DNA of 64,000 nucleotides from JARRQB01 sp965368585. Its GTDB lineage: Bacteria; Pseudomonadota; Gammaproteobacteria; Chromatiales; Chromatiaceae. Position numbers and translations under genes: made by a program. Below the pieces are notes generated by a model. The model worked only from the letters and a program-made list of their open reading frames with translations. It was not told where the DNA came from and ran no database searches. Of the stretch, positions 1 through 8,948 are shown in pieces. Location of the stretch: positions 7,404 to 71,403 of the forward strand of contig CBDUNM010000007.1 in the NCBI GenBank assembly GCA_965368585.1, given 5' to 3'. Position 1 is the stretch's first letter, and each line of letters opens with the position of its first letter.

Positions 1-254
1 CATGTTGCACCGGTATCCGGGATGATCGCGCCGGCCAGGTGCGTTCGGACGCCGCCCTGGAGGGAAAACCATGGCCGTAGCTATGGTTTGAGTGAAGGGC
101 AAGTCCACGCGTGCCTGGACCAGCGAGGGCCCGGATAGATCGGCGACGGGGGACAAACTGTACTTTCGAGAATGCGCCCCGCACAGGACTTCCGCCGCAT
201 CTCTGCCGATTCATTCGCGCCGTCCCCGATCGGCTGGTGCAACATACAGGTAGG
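1..254. repeat. Copy 1 of a ~255-bp non-coding repeat with terminal inverted repeats (left end cut by window)
   Basis: The first ~145 bases closely match 41360-41501, including shared blocks such as TATCCGGGATGATCGCGCCGG and CGAGGGCCCGGATAGAT. The middle then diverges, and the right end (GGTGCAACATACAGGTA, near 236-252) again matches the right ends of the copies at 41350-41616 and 51040-51292. The left terminus (AACCTG...) lies outside the window. A short hairpin-like core, CATGGCCGTAGCTATGG near 70-86, is also found in copy 3. No transposase or convincing ORF is inside. It could be a MITE-like element or a structured leader; the next gene starts ~260 bases downstream. Confidence 0.75.
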
Positions 255-512
255 CAGAGAGAATCAAATCAACGCAAACGGTGGCTTGCTCAGCCCTTCC
301 CGAATCGACGGCCAGCGCCCTTACACAGGTTCCAGCGGTATCGCCTGCGGCCGGGCCGTCGCGGTGGCCCAAACCATCGACGACAAAAACCTTGTCACCA
401 CGAGACACCGGAGCAGTTGATCTTGAGCAAGCGGATCCGGTCGTCGTTTGGTGAAGTATTGAGTCGGATCCCATGGCGCCGACACATCCTTCGACAACAA
501 GAACCAACTTCT

Positions 513-1778
513 GTGACAACCGAACATTTGAAGACGGCACCACACGCATACCGTCGGGCGGCCATTCCAATTGTCGCCTTGATCTTGGCATTCCTGTACG
601 CGCACCCTCTCCGAGCCGCTCAACCCCCGCTGGACACCGCGCCAGGCAAGGTGACCGTGCAACCGTCGATCGATTGGCATCGCGTCTACGACAGCAATGT
701 TTTTGCAACCGAGTCGGATACGATCGACGATTGGATTAATATCGTCGAACCACGTCTGCTGCTCATCCGCGAAGACCAGCAGGTTTCCCTCGAACTCGAC
801 CTGGGGGCGGCGCTGGGCCGATACGACGAACAGTCGAGAGAAAACTACGACGACTACTGGCTGGGATTTGAACTACGCAACGACCTGGGGGCGCGAACGC
901 GGTTTTTTGGCGGCTTCGAGTACCGCGCGGAACACGAGGGCCGCGACTCGCCGAACAGCGATATCAGCGGCGTCTCCCCAACGCCGCTCGACTCGCGCAT
1001 TGCGCAGGCTGGTCTGCTGCACAAGGCAGAAACGTTTCAGTTAAGGGTCGGCGGCATGTATGAAATGCGGCGCTTCGACGACGTCGCGAGCGCCGGTGGG
1101 ATTCTGGTGAATGCCGATCGCAATCGTGATCACTACGGCTTGGGCTCACGCCTCAGCCACGTCGTGAATCCAACGACCAACCTGTTCACGCAAGTAATGT
1201 ACGACAAGCGCGCTTATCAACGCGACCGGGACCGCGACGGATTCGTGCGTGATTCATACGGTTACCGGGCCGCCGCCGGCGTTCGGCATCGCAGGCATAC
1301 CGGCCTGCTTATTGAGGCCTTTGTCGGCGGCCTGACCCAAAACTACCAAGACGAGCGGTTTTCAGACGACACGGCGCTGGACTTTGGCGCTCAAATCGAC
1401 TGGCGGGTGCGACCTGCGACCCGAATCGGCATCACCGCCACGCGCAGCCTGGAAGAGACCATCGAGCGCGATGCCTCCGGCTATCTTGTTTCCGAGATCG
1501 ATATCAAGCTGCAACAAGACCACCAACACGAACTGTCGACCGAAATCAACGGCTACTGCGGCTATCTGGACTATAGGGGGATTGCCCGGCGTGACCACGT
1601 GGTCGGTTTGGGTGGCACCATCAAGTACTCCTTGTCACGGTCGTTTTCGATTGCTGCTCGCTACAACTGGCTCTATCGCGACACTACAGGCGTAACGCCG
1701 ACCGATTCGCTACCGGGCCGGAGCTTGGACTATCGACGACACACGTTGTCGCTGACACTGACCGCGCAGTTACCTTAA
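513..1778 (+). CDS. Outer-membrane beta-barrel protein, exopolysaccharide-associated type
   Basis: After a hydrophobic signal segment (VALILAFLYAHPL, cleaved near AQP) the mature protein is an alternation of short amphipathic strands rich in Tyr, Arg and Asp, ending in an aromatic/hydrophobic strand (LTLTAQLP). This is the pattern of the BBP2-type outer-membrane beta-barrels found in exopolysaccharide and PEP-CTERM loci. The open frame extends back to 111, but that extension runs through the repeat and looks non-coding. I place the start at GTG 513, just before the signal peptide; TTG 528 is also possible. The probable role is an outer-membrane component of polysaccharide export or attachment, inferred from family resemblance only. 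A non-coding repeat lies directly upstream. Confidence 0.7.
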   Translation: MTTEHLKTAPHAYRRAAIPIVALILAFLYAHPLRAAQPPLDTAPGKVTVQPSIDWHRVYDSNVFATESDTIDDWINIVEPRLLLIREDQQVSLELDLGAALGRYDEQSRENYDDYWLGFELRNDLGARTRFFGGFEYRAEHEGRDSPNSDISGVSPTPLDSRIAQAGLLHKAETFQLRVGGMYEMRRFDDVASAGGILVNADRNRDHYGLGSRLSHVVNPTTNLFTQVMYDKRAYQRDRDRDGFVRDSYGYRAAAGVRHRRHTGLLIEAFVGGLTQNYQDERFSDDTALDFGAQIDWRVRPATRIGITATRSLEETIERDASGYLVSEIDIKLQQDHQHELSTEINGYCGYLDYRGIARRDHVVGLGGTIKYSLSRSFSIAARYNWLYRDTTGVTPTDSLPGRSLDYRRHTLSLTLTAQLP

Positions 1779-1978
1779 CGGCTACCGGCCCACGGTGTTC
1801 GTTGAATGCGCGTCGCTGAGAGAGCTACATGCGTATGGGTTGGCGGAGCTTGCTGCGCGACCGCGCAATGCCAACGGCGACGCGGGTGTGCCTCAACGCA
1901 GCAGCGCTTCGATCGTTCGCCGCGAAATGAAGACGCTGCTATTCAAGGAATACCCGGTACCCGTTCTCCGGTGCGAAC

Positions 1979-2260
1979 TCACCGACCGCCTCTCCCGCTA
2001 CGCGCCGACCCGCCGAATCCACCGCGCGGTCTGCCGCTCGGGCCGAAGGCGTCACCTTCGGTCCGACGACGCTGTTGCCGCGATTCGAATCCCATGCCAA
2101 ACCACGTCCAAGTCTCGTCCTGCCCCACGGTATCAGGCGCTTCTGCTGCGGTGGTGTCGGTGTCCGTGTCAACGACGCCGGACACTTGCTCCTGGCCGGC
2201 GACCGGACCGGCCAGGACCGCAAGTGCTGAGCATACGATGAAAGGATGTTTTGCGTTCAT
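1979..2260 (-). CDS. Small exported Gly/Arg-rich protein
   Basis: This 93-residue protein starts with a clear signal peptide (MNAKHPFIVCSALAVLAGPVAG, cleaved after AGQ or close by). An acidic Thr/Asp-rich stretch follows, and the C-terminus is rich in Gly, Arg and Ser (GGFGGSARSGRGGR). I do not recognise a family. It lies 28 bases downstream of another small exported protein with a similar Gly/Arg-rich end, and both are transcribed away from the OmpR-type regulator at 2837. The pair may be a periplasmic or surface output of that two-component system. An overlapping plus-strand frame has no signal peptide and poorer composition, so I consider it a shadow. Confidence 0.55.
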   Translation of the reverse strand: MNAKHPFIVCSALAVLAGPVAGQEQVSGVVDTDTDTTAAEAPDTVGQDETWTWFGMGFESRQQRRRTEGDAFGPSGRPRGGFGGSARSGRGGR

Positions 2261-2288
2261 ACGATTTCATTACGCCGCTGCAGCGGTA

Positions 2289-2681
2289 TCAGCGTCTTCC
2301 ACCTCGCATACTACCACCGCCTTGTCGACTGGAGGCTCCGCCCAAACCCGAACCGCCGCCCTGACGACCCGGACCGCCGAAGGCGGACTGTCCCTGACTA
2401 GCGCCTTGATCACTTCGCAGCCGCTCCCGGGTTCTAGTGCGCTGCCGCTCCTTTTCCTGCTGACGCTGCGCGTCCGCCTCCAGGCTGTCTCGGTCGAGAC
2501 GGAGCCTGCGCTGCGTCTGCGTCGCGGTTTCTGACCGGGTCTGAACCTGCGCCGCTTCATTCGCCGACAGTTGAATCCGCTCTTGCCAGCGAAGACGCGC
2601 CTCGTCAGCGTTCGCAACTGCACTCAAAGCGCCCAGCCCAAGAATCACCACACCAAAACTCGTTACAATAATAGTCTTCAT
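2289..2681 (-). CDS. Small exported protein with charged helix and Gly-rich tail
   Basis: This 130-residue protein has a signal peptide (MKTIIVTSFGVVILGLGALSAVANA) and then a highly charged, Gln/Arg/Glu-rich helical region (about residues 27-90, possibly coiled coil). The tail is Gly/Ser/Arg-rich and ends GGSMRGGRR. A good ribosome binding site, AGGAAGG, lies about 9 bases before the ATG. It is the first gene of a two-gene unit with the 93-residue protein and is divergent from the response regulator at 2837, sharing a 155-base intergenic region. No family is recognised. Small basic exported proteins next to OmpR/EnvZ pairs are often regulon members, but that is inference here. Confidence 0.6.
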   Translation of the reverse strand: MKTIIVTSFGVVILGLGALSAVANADEARLRWQERIQLSANEAAQVQTRSETATQTQRRLRLDRDSLEADAQRQQEKERQRTRTRERLRSDQGASQGQSAFGGPGRQGGGSGLGGASSRQGGGSMRGGRR

Positions 2682-2836
2682 AGTGCTTGACCTTCCTCAG
2701 TGTTCCGTTTGCCACAATCGTTATGCTAGACATGGCTTGTTTCCCGGTCGTTTCCGGATCAGACCAATATGTAACAAAGTGTTTCGTTGCCGGTTCCCGG
2801 TAGTTTTTTCATGCGCCGCGGCGTTAGAGTCGAATC

Positions 2837-3559
2837 ATGAAAAGCGGCAATAACAGCCTGTTAGTGGTCGATGACGACCCCAAACTTCGCGATCTGGTCG
2901 CGCGCTATCTGGGCAAAGAAGGGTTCGATGTCGAAACCGTCGGGGACGCCTCGGCAATGGACGCCTACCTAGCGCAACGACGGCCGGACCTGATCATTCT
3001 GGATCTGATGCTGCCCGGTGAGGACGGATTGTCCATCGCCAGGCGTTTGCGCGTCGATGGTGGGCCGCCCATCATCATTCTGTCGGCGCGCGGCGAAGAT
3101 ATCGATCGCATCGTCGGCCTGGAGATGGGCGCCGACGACTATCTCGCCAAACCGTTCAATCCGCGCGAACTCCTGGCCCGTGTCCGCGCAGTGCTGAGGC
3201 GCAACGATTCCGAGTCGGGTGAATCGGTCGAACGCGAGCCGGCCATCGTATTCGGCGATTTTCACCTCGACCTGGTGAGCCGTCGCCTGCTGCACAACGC
3301 AAAGGAGGTCGAACTGACCGCCGGTGATTTCGATCTGCTCGAGGCGCTCGCGCAACACCCCAACCGCGTGCTGAGCCGCGACCAACTGGTGGATATCATC
3401 AAGGGCTACGACCGCTCACCGTTCGACCGCAGTATCGATGTGCGGGTGACGCGCCTGCGGCGCAAGATCGAGCGCGATGCCAGTCACCCGATCTTCCTGC
3501 GAACCGTGTGGGGCAAAGGGTATATGTTCACGCCCAAGGGCGACCGGAACTCCGGATAG
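2837..3559 (+). CDS. OmpR-family response regulator
   Basis: The receiver domain (about residues 8-120) has the acidic pair in VVDDDPK, the phospho-acceptor Asp in LIILDLMLPGEDG, and the conserved Lys in YLAKPFNP. The C-terminal half is a winged-helix DNA-binding domain with the usual ending DVRVTRLRRKIE...GKGYMF. The 240-residue length is normal for the OmpR subfamily. The cognate sensor kinase follows after 5 bases in the same direction. The upstream intergenic region is shared with the divergent exported proteins, which are the obvious candidate targets. The sequence is OmpR-like in the broad sense; the signal and regulon cannot be read from it. Confidence 0.93.
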   Translation: MKSGNNSLLVVDDDPKLRDLVARYLGKEGFDVETVGDASAMDAYLAQRRPDLIILDLMLPGEDGLSIARRLRVDGGPPIIILSARGEDIDRIVGLEMGADDYLAKPFNPRELLARVRAVLRRNDSESGESVEREPAIVFGDFHLDLVSRRLLHNAKEVELTAGDFDLLEALAQHPNRVLSRDQLVDIIKGYDRSPFDRSIDVRVTRLRRKIERDASHPIFLRTVWGKGYMFTPKGDRNSG

Positions 3560-3564
3560 TTCGG

Positions 3565-4890
3565 ATGTCGTTCAATCTGTTTCAGCGCACGGCGCTCACC
3601 CTGACTGCCGGGCTCGCGCTCTATGCCGCCTTTTCGGTACTCGTGGTGAAGCTCCTCGTCGTGCAGCCGGTAACCGAACGTGCGGCGCAGGAACTGGCCG
3701 CATTGGTCGAGCTTTCGGCGAAGGTGTGGATCGAGCTGCCGCCTTGGACGCGCGAAGACTTCGAGGCCGAAATGCGCGAACGGCATGGCCTGCGCATCGG
3801 CCAGGCCGAGAGCGAGCTGGCGGAAGTGGTGAATCATCAGGATTTTCTGACGCGCCTGGAAAGCGCCCTGGCGGCTCGCTTCGATAGTCACCACCACATT
3901 CTATATGACAGCAACAACCCCGACTGGTACTGGATCGACGTACCCATCGCCCAGCAGCGACTGCGTCTCGGATTCGAGCAAGCGCGATTACGCCAACAGC
4001 TGCCGACCGCCGTGGTACTGGTAGTCGGAGCCGGCGCGTTGTTCGTACTGCTTACCACTTTGCTGGTCGTACGCCGGGTGACCCAACCCCTGTCGCGCCT
4101 GTATCGCGCCGTGCAAAGCCTGGGGCACGGCGAGTCGTTTAGACCGGTTCCGGAATCCGGTGCCACCGAACTCGCCGCATTGGCCCGGCAGATCAATCGT
4201 ACCGAGTTCGAAGTCCGCGAACTGGTGGCCAATCGCACGACGCTCTTAGCCGGGATCTCCCACGATCTTCGAACACCTATCGCACGGATGCGGCTGGAAT
4301 TGGAACTGCTGGAGGACCAGGCAGACCCCGCACTGGTCGAGGGCCTGCGCAGTGACCTGGTTGAAATGAACGAATTGATCGGCCGAGTGATGGAACTCGC
4401 ACAAGGACTGGAACGACACGAACCGGGCACCAGCCAAGTGGCGGAAGTCCTGAATACGCTGGCGCTGGACTACGCCCGCAACGGGGTTTCGATCGCCTGT
4501 CAAATACCCGATGCATGCGAGATCCCCGTCCACCCCAGTATTCTTCGCCGGGTGGTGGGAAATCTGCTCGACAACGCGGTCCACTACGGGGCGGGCAAAC
4601 CGATCGAGATCCTTGCCGCATGTCGATCGCAACAGATCGAGATCACGGTGCGCGACCACGGACCGGGGATACCCGACGATCAACGCACGGCGGTGCTGCG
4701 CCCGTTCTATCGCCTCGAAGGCTCCCGCAGCCGCGACACCGGCGGGAGCGGACTGGGCCTTGCCATCGTTGATCAACTCTGCAAGGCCTACGGCTGGTCG
4801 TTAGGCCTGGTACAGGCAGAGGGCGGCGGGCTGGCAGCACGCATTCGTATTCCCGTAACGACGGACAGCCTGGGAGCGAGTTCCGATTGA
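3565..4890 (+). CDS. EnvZ-type sensor histidine kinase
   Basis: An inner-membrane kinase of 441 residues. It has an N-terminal transmembrane segment (about residues 9-32), a periplasmic region of ~110 residues, a second transmembrane segment (about 150-172, VVLVVGAGALFVLLTTLLVV) and a HAMP linker. The dimerisation domain carries the phospho-His in GISHDLRTPIARMR. The ATPase domain has the N box (GNLLDNAVHYG), G1 (DHGPGIPDD) and G2 (GSGLGLAIV). I start it at ATG 3565 because the longer frame from 3508 would overlap the regulator and add a non-hydrophobic tail. It is cotranscribed with the response regulator at 2837. Confidence 0.92.
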   Translation: MSFNLFQRTALTLTAGLALYAAFSVLVVKLLVVQPVTERAAQELAALVELSAKVWIELPPWTREDFEAEMRERHGLRIGQAESELAEVVNHQDFLTRLESALAARFDSHHHILYDSNNPDWYWIDVPIAQQRLRLGFEQARLRQQLPTAVVLVVGAGALFVLLTTLLVVRRVTQPLSRLYRAVQSLGHGESFRPVPESGATELAALARQINRTEFEVRELVANRTTLLAGISHDLRTPIARMRLELELLEDQADPALVEGLRSDLVEMNELIGRVMELAQGLERHEPGTSQVAEVLNTLALDYARNGVSIACQIPDACEIPVHPSILRRVVGNLLDNAVHYGAGKPIEILAACRSQQIEITVRDHGPGIPDDQRTAVLRPFYRLEGSRSRDTGGSGLGLAIVDQLCKAYGWSLGLVQAEGGGLAARIRIPVTTDSLGASSD

Positions 4891-5031
4891 TGCGGTCACG
4901 AAACATTCCGTTACAGTTTGGTGCCGCTGCGAAATCCCCGAGAAACATCTATCGGCTCAAATGAAAAGCGTGGGACGGTTATGCGATTCAACCGTTTGAT
5001 GACTCCCAACCGCCAGGTTCCCTCTGGCACT

Positions 5032-5068
5032 TGCCGACCCGGTCCCCCTTCCGGGTCGGCACTTTATT
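5032..5068 (+). terminator. Rho-independent terminator-like hairpin
   Basis: An 11-bp perfect inverted repeat (TGCCGACCCGG / CCGGGTCGGCA) with an 8-base loop is followed by CTTTATT. It lies 140 bases after the sensor kinase stop, in a 470-base stretch (4891-5359) with no convincing gene, and probably ends the two-component operon. The 107-codon open frame across this stretch has a composition unlike coding DNA. Confidence 0.65.
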
Positions 5069-5171
5069 GCCGACCATCCGCGCTGCGACCTTGGTGCAAC
5101 CGCTGCCTCGCAACACGAGGACTCGCAGCGTTCGAGACGCAAACGGTTCGTGAGGTCGACACAACTCCCCC

Positions 5172-5194
5172 ACTGTTCTACAGATTAGAACAGT
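5172..5194. promoter_or_regulatory. 9-bp perfect inverted repeat upstream of cytochrome b561-yceI
   Basis: ACTGTTCTA, a 5-base spacer, then TAGAACAGT form a perfect 23-base dyad followed by ATTTTC. It lies ~165 bases before the cytochrome b561 start. The 14-base centre-to-centre geometry suits a dimeric repressor operator better than a terminator, though the short T-run means a weak terminator is not excluded. I cannot name the regulator. Confidence 0.45.
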
Positions 5195-5359
5195 ATTTTC
5201 CCCTTCCTACCCTGGTTCAGGAGGTTTACCACCGTATATGATTCGCGACTTGTTGGTCGCACCCCACCCCGCCGCGATGGTGGCGATCGATAGTGTTGTC
5301 ACGGCAGCGCCCCGACTAAGGCGGTGCACAATGCGCGATCCGCAAGGGGAAAAGTATCC

Positions 5360-5938
5360 GTGGTGTTGCTCAACAACCGACAATCCTGGGGCTGGGTCAG
5401 TATCGCGCTGCATTGGTTGATTGCATTGACCCTGTTCGGCCTGTTCGGTCTGGGTCTCTGGATGACCGGCCTGGACTACTACGACCCGTGGTACCGGCGC
5501 GCCCCTGACCTGCACCGCAGCATCGGAATGCTGCTGCTCCTGGCGATCGCCATCCGGCTGATGTGGCGATGGCTGAGCCCGATGCCGGAACGCCTTTCAG
5601 ATCGCGTTGGTTGGGAACCTTTACTGGCCAGCATCAGTCATTCTCTGCTGTACCTTGTTCCATTGGCCCTGGTGGCCAGCGGCTATCTCATCTCCACGGC
5701 GGACGGGCGCGCGGTGGCGGTCTTCAACTGGTTCGAAATACCCGCTGCCTACACCGGAATCGAGCAACAGGAAGAGGTGATGGGCGATGTCCACGAAATC
5801 CTGGCCTGGACCCTCATGGGCGTCACCGTGGTGCATGCAATCGGTGCTCTCAAACATCATTTCATCGACGGGGACCGTACGCTCATCCGGATGCTGCGCC
5901 CCGAATTCAACTCCGGACACAAAGGAAAGCAACAATGA
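5360..5938 (+). CDS. Cytochrome b561 family membrane protein (YceJ-like)
   Basis: A 192-residue four-helix membrane protein. The first helix carries SIALHWLIALTLFGLFGLGL, and His residues suited to bis-haem ligation occur in ALHW, DLHRSIGM, VHEILAW and VVHAIGALKHH. The family transfers electrons in the inner membrane, typically between quinol and a periplasmic partner. The start is a GTG at 5360 behind AGGGG; ATG 5324 would add 12 residues. The stop overlaps the ATG of the yceI-like gene by four bases (ATGA). This b561-YceI pairing is common in Proteobacteria and suggests linked function with isoprenoid quinones. Confidence 0.85.
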   Translation: MVLLNNRQSWGWVSIALHWLIALTLFGLFGLGLWMTGLDYYDPWYRRAPDLHRSIGMLLLLAIAIRLMWRWLSPMPERLSDRVGWEPLLASISHSLLYLVPLALVASGYLISTADGRAVAVFNWFEIPAAYTGIEQQEEVMGDVHEILAWTLMGVTVVHAIGALKHHFIDGDRTLIRMLRPEFNSGHKGKQQ

Positions 5939-6537
5939 AACTGACGACTTTGGCCCGCGTTGCGGCACTGGCTTTGCTGGCCACCTCATTGCCGGCACAA
6001 GCACAACGCTACGTCATCGATACCAAGGGCGCGCATGCGTTTATCCAGTTTAAGATCCCGCATCTGGGGTACAGCATGCTGTTGGGGAGGTTCAATACCT
6101 TCGAGGGCGAATTCACCTACGATGAGGACAACCCCGGTGCAGCGAAGATCGCCGTAGACATCGACGTTCAAAGCATCGATTCCAACCACGCCGAACGTGA
6201 CAAGCACCTTCGCGGTAGAGATTTCCTTGCCGTGGACGAGTACCCTTCGGCACGCTTCGAGAGTACCAGCTTCAAGGAACTGGGTGGCAATCAGGCGGAA
6301 ATGACCGGCAATCTCACGCTACGCGGCGTGACCAAGCCGATCTCGATCGCGGTCAATCATATCGGACACGGTCCGGATCCATGGGGCGGTTACCGCCGGG
6401 GCTTTGAGGGCAGAACCACGCTTAAGCTCGCTGACTTCGGCATCGACTACAACCTGGGTCCGGCCTCACGCGAGGTCGATCTCTACCTCAGTATCGAGGG
6501 TATCCGCGAGGCGACACCCCCGATTCTCCCGCAGTAG
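5935..6537 (+). CDS. YceI family periplasmic lipid-binding protein
   Basis: A signal peptide (MKLTTLARVAALALLATSLPAQA) precedes the YceI lipocalin-like domain: YVIDTKGAHAFIQFKIPHLGYSMLLGRF near the start, an IDVQSIDSNHAERDKHLRG segment in the middle, and FGIDYNLG near the end. YceI proteins are periplasmic beta-barrels that bind a polyisoprenoid chain. The ATG at 5935 overlaps the b561 stop, so translation is probably coupled. The 200-residue length is normal. The longer open frame that begins at 5563 is only the out-of-frame run through the b561 gene. Confidence 0.9.
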   Translation: MKLTTLARVAALALLATSLPAQAQRYVIDTKGAHAFIQFKIPHLGYSMLLGRFNTFEGEFTYDEDNPGAAKIAVDIDVQSIDSNHAERDKHLRGRDFLAVDEYPSARFESTSFKELGGNQAEMTGNLTLRGVTKPISIAVNHIGHGPDPWGGYRRGFEGRTTLKLADFGIDYNLGPASREVDLYLSIEGIREATPPILPQ

Positions 6538-7184
6538 AGGAAATAGCCGCTGGGCAAGGTGTGACCGTTATTCCAGTAGCATATCGCAGCGCGACGAGGA
6601 CCGGCCAAGGAAGGCCGGGCAAAATGCGCCCCGCGGACGGTTAATGCGGCGTTGCGTCGCGTTTTGCCGAGAGGGACCGGCTCCGTAGACGATCTTCACC
6701 GCGCCGCAGCACAACACCAAAAGGCGCGCGGACGCGCCGCTCAAGCCTCCGGCTTCTGCGGGTCGCCAACGCCATGGTGCCAGGACGGACGCCGCGACCA
6801 GAATCGCGCCGGACACGACGCCTGCTCTTCAGAAAAACTTCTGCAAATCAAAATGATAAACACACTGCAAACAACTGCAAGGACCCCAGCCAGTATCGAT
6901 AAAATATCCAAATTCATGTTGCTATCCCAAAGTATGATCAAGTTTGTATTTTTGTTATCGACCGTTAATGCGACGAGTGAAATGACCGCCGTCAATTGGG
7001 GTTAACCCTATACTTTTTATTCGCGAATCCGGTACGAGATCAATCGAGCCAGACGCATGCCTTCAGACTCTGACCGTCCTGTCGACCGTTGCCCATTTGG
7101 AGAGTCCCCGAGTGAGCATCACCCGGTTGCGCTCCGTCGACCGGCAATCACTCGATCGCAAGAATCGGGTGTCTACGCGCAGCA
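6538..7184. other. Gene-poor intergenic stretch
   Basis: Between yceI and the Ada-like gene I find only one weak small membrane ORF on the minus strand (listed separately). There is a perfect GGGTTAACCC dyad at 6999-7008, about 180 bases before the Ada-like start, which may be part of its control region. Confidence 0.4.
6741..6917 (-). CDS. Possible small membrane protein (weak)
   Basis: A 58-codon frame starting MNLDILSILAGVLAVVCSVF has one strong transmembrane segment at its N-terminus, followed by a polar, Arg/Pro-rich tail that looks less protein-like. A GGGA six bases or so upstream could serve as a ribosome binding site. There is no family match and no operon support, so it could be chance. 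Confidence 0.25.
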   Translation of the reverse strand: MNLDILSILAGVLAVVCSVFIILICRSFSEEQASCPARFWSRRPSWHHGVGDPQKPEA

Positions 7185-8108
7185 ATGGAGGCTACAGTCA
7201 GGCCAGTTTCGGACAACCTCCCGGGCACCACCGTGGTAACGACCTCAGGCCAGAAAACGACCGAGTACCAACGCATAGCAGAAGCCATACGGTTTTTGCG
7301 TGCTCACCGCAGAAACCAACCGAACCTCGCCGCGTTGGCGAAACACCTGGAACTGAGCGAGTATCACGTCCAGAAGCTGTTCAGCCGCTGGGCAGGAATC
7401 AGCCCGAAACGTTTCCTGCAGTACCTGACGGTCGAGTTCGCCAAAACACAGATGAACACGACCGGCGATTTGCTCGCCTTGTCGCTGGAGGCCGGTCTAT
7501 CCGGTCCCGGGCGGCTGCACGATTTGTTCGTCACCATGGAGGCCATGACACCGGGCGAATTCAAACGGGCCGCCGCCGGCGTGCGAATCCGCTACGGCGT
7601 TGGCGAAACCCCCTTTGGACTGGCCTTGGCTGCAACCACCTCGCGCGGCATCTGCCACTTGACGTTCATCGAAGCCGACGCAGAGGCGCTGGCGGTCTCG
7701 CAGCTGATGGAGAACTGGCCCACGGCGCGATTCGAACACCGGCCGGCCGAAAGCGAGCGATTGCTGACCCGGATTTTCGACCATTCACCTACCGAACGAC
7801 CGCAACCACTGGCGCTGTGGATTTCCGGCAGCAATTTTCAGATTCAGGTCTGGCGCGCGCTGTTGCAGATTCCTTTCGCCGGATTGCTCAACTACCGGCA
7901 ATTGGCGCAACAACTCGGCATGCCCAAGGCCGCCCGCGCGGTGGGTAACGCGGTCGCCGGCAACCGTATCGCCTATCTGATTCCGTGCCATCGGGTTTTA
8001 CGACAAACGGGGCACTTCGGTAAATATCGCTGGGACGCGGACAGAAAAGCCGCGCTCGTCGCCTGGGAAGCGGCGCGAGGTCTGTCCGAATGCCAAAGAT
8101 CACGGTGA
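7185..8108 (+). CDS. Ada-like AraC regulator / methylated-DNA-protein-cysteine methyltransferase
   Basis: This 307-residue protein has an AraC-type helix-turn-helix region (about residues 25-130, with LAALAKHLELSEYHVQKLFSRWAGISPKRFLQ). A C-terminal O6-alkylguanine-DNA alkyltransferase domain follows, with the active-site motif PCHRV preceded by AVGNAVAGNRIAYLI. It transfers alkyl groups from O6-alkylguanine to its own cysteine and probably activates repair genes. It lacks the N-terminal zinc/phosphotriester Cys domain of E. coli Ada, so its activation route would differ. The start is the first ATG of the frame, with no strong Shine-Dalgarno sequence. Confidence 0.9.
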   Translation: MEATVRPVSDNLPGTTVVTTSGQKTTEYQRIAEAIRFLRAHRRNQPNLAALAKHLELSEYHVQKLFSRWAGISPKRFLQYLTVEFAKTQMNTTGDLLALSLEAGLSGPGRLHDLFVTMEAMTPGEFKRAAAGVRIRYGVGETPFGLALAATTSRGICHLTFIEADAEALAVSQLMENWPTARFEHRPAESERLLTRIFDHSPTERPQPLALWISGSNFQIQVWRALLQIPFAGLLNYRQLAQQLGMPKAARAVGNAVAGNRIAYLIPCHRVLRQTGHFGKYRWDADRKAALVAWEAARGLSECQRSR

Positions 8109-8189
8109 CGCCGCCGTGTCGATGCCCACCGGCAGGCGTGCAGCTCGCTGTTTGGTTTGGCATATAGGCCGGCAACCGGTCCCAATTTA

Positions 8190-8490
8190 CCGCGCCGCCA
8201 CTGCTGGCGGCGCTGTGGGGGGATCCTTTCTCTTCATACACAACACCGCACCTGAGCCGGGTCCGATTTGGCTGCTCGAATTGCGAGTTCTGATCGCCGG
8301 ACTGGTACTGCAGCCCATATCGTCGTCCAAAACCAGTTGCCCGCGCTCAAATCGCGTGCTCCCCGGCTATACCGGTCGCCGGTGCCCTGAACGCCGCCCT
8401 GCCATTCACTCTGCTGGCCTATGCGTCGATCGAACTCGCGGCCGGGCTCGCAGCGCTACTCAACGCGACCGTGACGATATGCGGCCAGCA
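8190..8490 (+). pseudogene. Decayed EamA/DMT-family transporter fragment
   Basis: Pieces typical of EamA permeases occur in different frames: LLAALWG, then after a frame change in a run of G, GSFLFIHNTAPEPGPIWLL followed by ELRVLIAGLVL, then in another frame GALNAALPFTLLAYASIEL followed by AAGLAALLNATV. Together these match the first ~100 residues of a typical 300-residue transporter. The rest is missing, and at least two frameshifts separate the pieces. It is a relic, not a functional gene. Confidence 0.65.
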
Positions 8491-8948
8491 CCAGCCCGCC
8501 CACGGCGACAATCGGGCCGGGGGTTCGGGCGCCGGCACCATGCAACCGTCCTCAGGAAAGGTGCAGGCCGGATCCGGAACCGCGTAAGGGGAGGGAAACT
8601 CCAAATCGGCATCGCCTTCGATCAAGCCGTGGGCGATATTATGACTGTGGTCGGTCTGCTCGGGGCCGAGGTAGCAGAGCATGCACCGCGCGGTCCGGGC
8701 GAAGGGGTGGGAGCCGAAGCCCTCCGGGTTTCTGGCGCTGCCTATCCGCCGCGACGCGGCCATGGAGACAGCCCCGTCGTCCGGTTGCAAGCGTCGGGTC
8801 GATGTAAAATTGCGTTAAAATGTGCGCTTCTCCGCACGGGTGGTATGTAAGTGCAAAGTCGGCAAGCCGGTCAGTGCCGGTTGTTCGATACGACAAACCC
8901 GATTCCGGTGATTACAGTGGTTCGTTTACCGCGTCGAATTGGTTAGAC
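8491..8948. other. Stretch without a convincing gene
   Basis: Between the EamA relic and dusA there are overlapping open frames on both strands (for example 8419-8790 on the minus strand), but none shows a recognisable domain, signal peptide or good start. It may hold further decayed sequence. The dusA promoter should lie near 8800-8940. Confidence 0.35.

Noticed and set aside
1..254. Repeat as a cyclic-di-GMP or other known riboswitch
   Set aside because: The conserved aptamer bases of GEMM-type elements are not present, and the terminal inverted repeats fit a mobile-type element better.
111..512. N-terminal extension of the outer-membrane barrel frame
   Set aside because: It runs through the repeat, and the signal peptide only starts after residue ~135 of that frame.
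4918..5241. 107-codon ORF after the sensor kinase
   Set aside because: It runs through two hairpins and has no leader, domain or reasonable composition.
8116..8850. 244-codon plus-strand frame as an intact gene
   Set aside because: It joins an EamA fragment to unrelated sequence through frameshifted relics.
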